A DNA stretch of 56,107 nt from positions 1-56,107 of the forward strand of contig NZ_JADBEL010000011.1 in the NCBI RefSeq assembly GCF_014873855.1. Reading direction: 5' to 3'. Below are positions 52,095-56,107 of the stretch, piece after piece. The notes under the pieces were generated by a model. It saw only the letters and a list, made by a program, of their open reading frames with translations, searched no databases and had not been told where the DNA came from. The stretch is from Sporosarcina limicola. GTDB lineage: Bacteria; Bacillota; Bacilli; Bacillales_A; Planococcaceae. The translations under genes and the position numbers were made by a program. How positions within the stretch are numbered: the first letter of the stretch is position 1; each line of letters begins with the position of its first letter.

Positions 52095-52140
52095 CACTGA
52101 CGGGCCGTCATGAAATAAATTTTGCTGACGGCTCTTTTTA
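52095..52140 (+). terminator. intrinsic terminator of the ykvI-like gene
   Basis: CTGACGGGCCGTCA and TGCTGACGGCTCTTTTT form a stem (GACGGCC/GACGGCTC imperfect pairing) with a T-run. Confidence 0.6.
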
Positions 52141-52273
52141 AAAGTCATAGAAGGCTGGCAAAATAGCGTTGAAAAGTGGTATAATAGTTATAATTCAGAA
52201 GTTGACAGATTGTTTTCAAATTAAATGAAGTGTTTTAATTCAGATAAGTGAAATAGAAGGAAGGATGAGTAGC

Positions 52274-53074
52274 TTGCTTCATTATCGAACTCAGGAACTT
52301 AGCCCAACTTCCCCATGGGTGACTTTCGTACACGGTGCTGGCGGCAGCTCTTCCGTCTGGTACAAGCAAATCCGCGAATTCAGGAAAGGGCATAACGTTC
52401 TCCTGATCGATTTACGTGGGCATGGAAAATCGGAGCGCGGAATGTGGGAAAAAGGGGATACGTTTGCAGAAGTCTCTAAAGAAGTTATCGAAGTGCTCGA
52501 TGAAATTGGTATTGAGAAGACACATGTTATTGGGATGTCACTCGGTACGATTGTAGCACAGACAATCGCCGATAATTATCCCGAGCGTGTGAAATCGCTC
52601 ATTCTTGGGGGAGCCATCATCCGTTTTGATATCCGCACAAAGATGTTGCTGTGGATTGGACGGGCTACTAAACTTTTTATTCCGTACATGACTCTTTATA
52701 GACTATTTGCATATATCATTATGCCGCTTAAAAAACATGAGGAATCGAGATTGGTATTCGTTAATGAGGCGAAGAAGATGTGTCAGAAAGAATTTATCAA
52801 ATGGCTCTCCTTAACAAGCCTTATCAATCCTTATTTGTCGCGGTTACAGGCATCGACGACAGCAATACCAACATTATTTCTTATGGGAGATGAAGATTAT
52901 CTTTTCATCCCACCGATTGAGGAAGTTGTTCGTCGCCATCAAGCATTTGAATTCGTTAAAATAAAAGATTCCGGGCATGTCTGTAATATTGACCAGCCAG
53001 ATGAATTCAATAAATTGTCAATCGATTATATCTCGAAAATAGAACAACAAAACGCCATCGTCCAATTTGGATGA
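52274..53074 (+). CDS. alpha/beta-hydrolase
   Basis: A 266-residue alpha/beta-hydrolase. Oxyanion HGAGGSSSVW, nucleophile elbow GMSLGTIVAQT, acid in MGDEDYLF and His in KDSGHVCNID. The lid contains MLLWIGRATKLFIPYMTLYR. TTG 52274 lies 9 nt from AAGGAAGG, whereas ATG 52265 directly abuts it. Esterase or lipase-like; the substrate is unknown. Ends at a shared terminator before hmp. Confidence 0.85.
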   Translation: MLHYRTQELSPTSPWVTFVHGAGGSSSVWYKQIREFRKGHNVLLIDLRGHGKSERGMWEKGDTFAEVSKEVIEVLDEIGIEKTHVIGMSLGTIVAQTIADNYPERVKSLILGGAIIRFDIRTKMLLWIGRATKLFIPYMTLYRLFAYIIMPLKKHEESRLVFVNEAKKMCQKEFIKWLSLTSLINPYLSRLQASTTAIPTLFLMGDEDYLFIPPIEEVVRRHQAFEFVKIKDSGHVCNIDQPDEFNKLSIDYISKIEQQNAIVQFG

Positions 53075-53087
53075 TGGCGTTTTTTAT
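53050..53087. terminator. bidirectional terminator between the hydrolase and hmp
   Basis: AACGCCATCGTCC and GGATGATGGCGTT pair over 12-13 bp with an AATTT loop, followed by TTTTTT; it overlaps the end of the hydrolase gene. Confidence 0.85.
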
Positions 53088-53109
53088 GGTGGCTATTTTG
53101 CGTTCCTAT

Positions 53110-54297
53110 TTAAGCATGTGCAAGTTCAAGCTGAACAGCAGGACCGAAGAATTCAAAATGGATTTTCTCTTCAGGAATTCCGAGCGCATACAAATCTTTA
53201 ATGATAACTTGCATGAATGCTGTTGGTCCGCAGACGTAAATGTCGCTGCCTTCTAAGACATTTGCATTGAGGAAGTCACGGTTGATGAACCCGTCGCCTT
53301 CTTCGGAATAGAGAACTGCATATGTTGAGTTGGACAGTGAATCATTTAACTTTTCTAAAACAGTGTCGAATGCTTGGTGTTTCCGTGTGCGAGCTGAATG
53401 TAAAAATGCAACAGGGCGCTCAGGTGATGTTTTTGCGATTGTTTCATACATGCTCATCATCGGCGTAATTCCTACACCGCCACTGATCAATGTGACCGGG
53501 TTCGTACTTTCCATATTCAAGTAGAAATCGCCCGCGGGAACACTCACTTCGAGGGTGTCGCCGACGTTCATTTCACGATGTAGGAATACGGAAACTTTAC
53601 CGTTCGGGTTAATTTCATCTTCTCGTTTAACGGAAATACGGTAAACATCGCCAGTTTCGGCTTGTGACAAGCTGTATTGACGGTTCAACGTATATTCTTC
53701 ACCTGGGATTTGTGTGCGAACTGTAATGTATTGTCCCGGTTTGTAAGCGTGTAGTTTATCGCCGTCCACAGGTTTTAAATAGAAGGATGTGATGACGTCG
53801 CTTTCAGCAACTTTGTCTGTGATTTTGAATTCTTTGAACGATCTCCATCCACCATCAGCTTGCTCCGCTTTGTCATACATTTCTTTTTCAATGCCGATAA
53901 AAGCATCAGCAATGACTCCATATGCTTCACCCCATGCACCGATGATTTCAGGTGTCGCTGCGTCGCCAAGCACTTCTTTGATGGCGCCGAGGAGATGGAA
54001 ACCGACAATTGGATATTGGTCTTCTGTGATGCCGAGTGATTTATGTTTGTGTGCAATTTGGACAACTGCGGGTAAAATGGCACCTAGATTGTCGATGTTG
54101 GCAGCCGCAGCATACACCGTATTTGCAAGGGCATTTTGTTGGCGGCCTTGTGCTTGATTGACATGATTGAATACATTTAGCAATTCAGGATGAGCCTCGA
54201 ACATATTTTTATAAAACACAGTTGTAATCGTTCTTCCGTGTTGCTCCAATACAGGTACTGTTGATTTGACAATATCGATTGTTTTTTGTGATAGCAT
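53110..54297 (-). CDS. hmp: flavohemoglobin Hmp, nitric oxide dioxygenase
   Basis: A 395-residue flavohemoglobin. Globin domain (TTVFYKNMFEAHPELLNVFN, with proximal His in IAHKHKSLGI), FAD-binding domain (NRQYSLSQAE) and NAD-binding domain (ISGGVGITPMMSMY, then IYVCGPTAFM). It converts NO to nitrate using O2 and NAD(P)H. ATG 54297 is preferred over TTG 54309. Transcribed divergently from nsrR; the shared region holds a palindromic NsrR-type site. Nitrosative stress should induce it. Confidence 0.95.
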   Translation of the reverse strand: MLSQKTIDIVKSTVPVLEQHGRTITTVFYKNMFEAHPELLNVFNHVNQAQGRQQNALANTVYAAAANIDNLGAILPAVVQIAHKHKSLGITEDQYPIVGFHLLGAIKEVLGDAATPEIIGAWGEAYGVIADAFIGIEKEMYDKAEQADGGWRSFKEFKITDKVAESDVITSFYLKPVDGDKLHAYKPGQYITVRTQIPGEEYTLNRQYSLSQAETGDVYRISVKREDEINPNGKVSVFLHREMNVGDTLEVSVPAGDFYLNMESTNPVTLISGGVGITPMMSMYETIAKTSPERPVAFLHSARTRKHQAFDTVLEKLNDSLSNSTYAVLYSEEGDGFINRDFLNANVLEGSDIYVCGPTAFMQVIIKDLYALGIPEEKIHFEFFGPAVQLELAHA

Positions 54298-54355
54298 GTT
54301 AATGCACAACCTTTCGTATTTGTTAACTTAAGCATAAACGATGAAGTGGTTTAAA

Positions 54356-54374
54356 GATATATTAAAAATACATG
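54356..54374. promoter_or_regulatory. palindromic NsrR-type operator between hmp and nsrR
   Basis: GATATATTAAAAATACATG: inverted halves ATATATT / AATACAT around AAA, close to the AT-rich NsrR consensus. It overlaps the expected -35 region of hmp on the minus strand. Confidence 0.6.
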
Positions 54375-54406
54375 TTTAAGTGGTATTAGAAAATTAGTCA
54401 CATTTC

Positions 54407-54435
54407 TTTCACGTAATTGCCACAAACGTTATACT
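54407..54435 (+). promoter_or_regulatory. candidate sigma-A promoter of nsrR
   Basis: TTTCAC (54407-54412), 17-nt spacer, TATACT (54430-54435), 24 nt before the nsrR start. The -35 is weak. Confidence 0.45.
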
Positions 54436-54458
54436 AGATTTGTAAGGAGCGTGAAATT

Positions 54459-54902
54459 ATGCGTTTGACGATGTATACAGATTTTTCATTGCGCGTTCTT
54501 ATTTATCTTGGGGCAAAAGAACCGGAAGCCATATCGACAGTTCAGGAAATTTCAGATACGTTCCATATATCAAAGAATCATTTAACAAAAGTCGTTCATG
54601 AACTTGGAAAGATGGGACTTATCGAAACAATCCGGGGGCGGGGCGGCGGAATTCGTCTGAAAGTTGAACCAGAAAATATCAATATCGGGGAGCTTGTTCG
54701 GAAGACGGAAGATGATTTTCAACTTGTTGAATGTTTTAACTCGGGAACGAACAGTTGCATACTTTCCCCTGTGTGTAAATTGAAAGGGGCGCTATATGAA
54801 GCGCTTGTTGCGTATTTAGCAGTACTCGACAGCTATACGATTGCAGATTTCATCGTCAATAAAGATGAACTTTCTTCGATTTTGTTCGAGCGACCTTTGT
54901 GA
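54459..54902 (+). CDS. nsrR: NsrR, Rrf2-family NO-sensing repressor
   Basis: A 147-residue Rrf2 protein: winged HTH MRLTMYTDFSLRVLIYLGAK with VQEISDTFHISKNHLTKVV, and the wing GRGGGIRL. Three Cys at 92, 100 and 106 (ECFN...NSCILSPVCKLK) have the spacing that holds the NO-sensitive [4Fe-4S] cluster. AAGGAGCGTGAAATT precedes the ATG. Divergent from hmp, its best-known target. The third-ligand Asp near the N-terminus (Asp 8) is present. Confidence 0.92.
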   Translation: MRLTMYTDFSLRVLIYLGAKEPEAISTVQEISDTFHISKNHLTKVVHELGKMGLIETIRGRGGGIRLKVEPENINIGELVRKTEDDFQLVECFNSGTNSCILSPVCKLKGALYEALVAYLAVLDSYTIADFIVNKDELSSILFERPL

Positions 54903-54946
54903 TAAAATGAATAATGAATATAGAGATGAGTAGGAGGATTTTCTTC

Positions 54947-55873
54947 ATGGGAAAAGTATTTGTAATTGGACATAAAAACCCTGATACTGATTCAATCACT
55001 GCGGCAATCAGCTACGCGTATCTTAAAAAGCAATTGGGTATGGATGCAGAAGCGGTACGACTTGGAACGGTAACGGGCGAGACTGCGTATGCGCTTGACT
55101 ATTTTGGCTTTGAAGAGCCGCGATTGATTCAAAAAGCTGCGCCTGAGGTTTCGAAAGTAATTCTTGTCGATCATAACGAAAAGCAGCAAAGTGTGGATGA
55201 TCTAGATGACGTTCAGGTATTAGAAGTTGTGGATCATCACCGGATTGCTAACTTTGAAACGAATTATCCGCTTTATTACCGTGCGGAACCGGTTGGTTGT
55301 ACAGCCACAATTTTGAATAAACTGTACAAGGAAAATGGTGTTGAAGTACCGAAAAATATTGCGGGACTTATGCTTTCTGCTATAATTTCGGATTCTCTTC
55401 TGTTCAAGTCGCCGACATTTACAGAAGAAGATCGTGTAGCAGCGGAAGAAATGGCGGTAATTGCGGGTGTGGATACGCAAGAATATGGTCTCGCGATGTT
55501 GAAAGCGGGGGCGAATTTGAACGATAAAACGCTGGAAGAACTCATTGTACTTGATGCGAAAGAGTTTTCAATTGGTGCCGTGAAAATTGAAATTGCACAA
55601 GTAAATGCAATTGACGTCAATGATGTGTTGAATCGTCAGGTTGACTTGGAGGATTTAATGCGCCGTGTGATTGCAGAAAAAGAACTCGACTTGTTCCTAT
55701 TCGTCGTAACTGACATTTTGAACAGTGACTCAGTTATTCTAGTACTCGGAAAAGAGGCGGAACGAGCAAGTGCTGCATTCAATGTGACGCTTGTGAACAA
55801 TGTAGCAACATTAAATGGAGTCGTTTCAAGGAAGAAACAGATTGTTCCAGTGTTATCGAGCGCATTGAAGTGA
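54947..55873 (+). CDS. ppaC: manganese-dependent inorganic pyrophosphatase (DHH family)
   Basis: A 308-residue family II pyrophosphatase. Metal ligands in [16 protein letters not shown] (His, Asp, Asp), [23 protein letters not shown] (DHH motif) and DSLLFKSPT; the C-terminal DHHA2 domain ends with [14 protein letters not shown] (SRKKQ motif that binds pyrophosphate). ATG 54947 follows GTAGGAGGAT; the longer frame from 54914 has no ribosome binding site. It drives biosynthesis by removing pyrophosphate. Confidence 0.96.
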   Translation: MGKVFVIGHKNPDTDSITAAISYAYLKKQLGMDAEAVRLGTVTGETAYALDYFGFEEPRLIQKAAPEVSKVILVDHNEKQQSVDDLDDVQVLEVVDHHRIANFETNYPLYYRAEPVGCTATILNKLYKENGVEVPKNIAGLMLSAIISDSLLFKSPTFTEEDRVAAEEMAVIAGVDTQEYGLAMLKAGANLNDKTLEELIVLDAKEFSIGAVKIEIAQVNAIDVNDVLNRQVDLEDLMRRVIAEKELDLFLFVVTDILNSDSVILVLGKEAERASAAFNVTLVNNVATLNGVVSRKKQIVPVLSSALK

Positions 55874-55886
55874 GTTAAATAGGGGA

Positions 55887-55926
55887 AGAAAAGACTGCGC
55901 CATAGTTGATGGCGTAGCCTTTTTGG
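55887..55926 (+). terminator. intrinsic terminator of ppaC
   Basis: AAGACTGCGCCAT and ATGGCGTAGCCTTTTT pair over about 9 bp with a short loop and T-run. Confidence 0.75.
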
Positions 55927-55933
55927 GTTTATG

Positions 55934-56107
55934 AATTGCCATGACAGTTCGCGCGAGCCATGACAGTTTAGCGGATTGCCCTTAGAGTTTCGGGAATTGC
56001 CATGACAGTTCGCGCGAGCCATGACAGTTTAGCGGATTGCCCTTAGAGTTTCGGGAATTGCCATGACAGTTCGCGCGAGCCATGACAGTTTAGCGGATTG
56101 CCCTTAG
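55934..56107. repeat. 61-bp tandem repeat, at least 2.8 copies, running off the right edge
   Basis: AATTGCCATGACAGTTCGCG recurs at 55934, 55995 and 56056, exactly 61 bp apart and essentially without change. Each unit contains two copies of GCCATGACAGTT. 61 is not a multiple of three, so it is not a coding repeat. Confidence 0.9.

Noticed and set aside
55934..56107. CRISPR array at the right edge
   Set aside because: The whole 61-bp unit is conserved, so there are no spacers.

Overview
The window comes from a low-GC, endospore-forming-type Bacillota chromosome, most likely a Planococcaceae member such as Sporosarcina. This is inferred from gene content (HflX, DegV, Hmp/NsrR, YclNOPQ-type siderophore importer, comQXPA, ECF sigma/DUF4179 pair, Mn-type pyrophosphatase), from frequent TTG/GTG starts behind strong AGGAGG ribosome binding sites, and from the intergenic repeat families. 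No rRNA, complete tRNA or CRISPR array was seen.

Layout. 1-2.2 kb: the end of a prophage remnant (transposase-like tail, small phage genes, XhlA-type lysis helper, structural-like protein) stopping at a sequence shaped like the 3' end of a tRNA, a probable attachment-site scar. 2.5-6.1 kb: a MntA/HepT toxin-antitoxin pair, a kinase-like gene broken by an in-frame TAG, an IS1380 transposase fragment, and a ferritin-like/cupin pair. 6.5-17 kb: mostly housekeeping genes (ECF sigma with DUF4179 partner, amidase, DegV, nitroreductase, M20 dipeptidase, CorC/HlyC protein, a second ECF sigma, a GT-B/PseG-like protein, an NADPH-dependent FMN reductase family protein) separated by two repeat families.

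17-26.7 kb is the most notable region. An NprR-like (RRNPP) HTH-TPR regulator overlaps by 4 nt a 39-residue peptide gene with a signal-peptide-like N-terminus. On the other strand lies an AT-rich nine-gene operon: GNAT acyltransferase, acyl carrier protein, FabZ-like dehydratase, ketosynthase, a ketosynthase-like partner that has lost the active-site Cys (chain-length-factor-like), FabG-like reductase, FemAB-like acyltransferase, MFS exporter and its own AcpS-type phosphopantetheinyl transferase. This reads as a self-contained type II fatty-acid/polyketide pathway making and exporting an N-acylated product, possibly under peptide quorum control.

27-35.2 kb: hflX, a Met-rich lipoprotein, a Fur-box-controlled YclNOPQ-type iron-siderophore importer and an NiaP-like MFS transporter. 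35.2-39.7 kb: a complete comQ-comX-comP-comA quorum-sensing locus preceded by four ComA half-sites (TTGCGG/CCGCAA), with a MITE-like element inserted between comX and comP. The window therefore carries two unrelated peptide-signalling systems within about 22 kb.

40-45.8 kb: a binding-protein-dependent ABC importer operon including an alkaline-phosphatase-superfamily hydrolase and a PHP-domain phosphoesterase, with a possible Pho box upstream; uptake and cleavage of a phosphonate or phosphoester is the best guess. 45.9-56.1 kb: an exported protein of unknown function, a DUF6054-like protein, an APH-fold protein, uracil-DNA glycosylase, a P-loop kinase, 3-methyladenine glycosylase, a YkvI-like membrane protein, an alpha/beta hydrolase, divergent hmp and nsrR sharing a palindromic operator, and the pyrophosphatase ppaC. 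The window ends inside a 61-bp tandem repeat.
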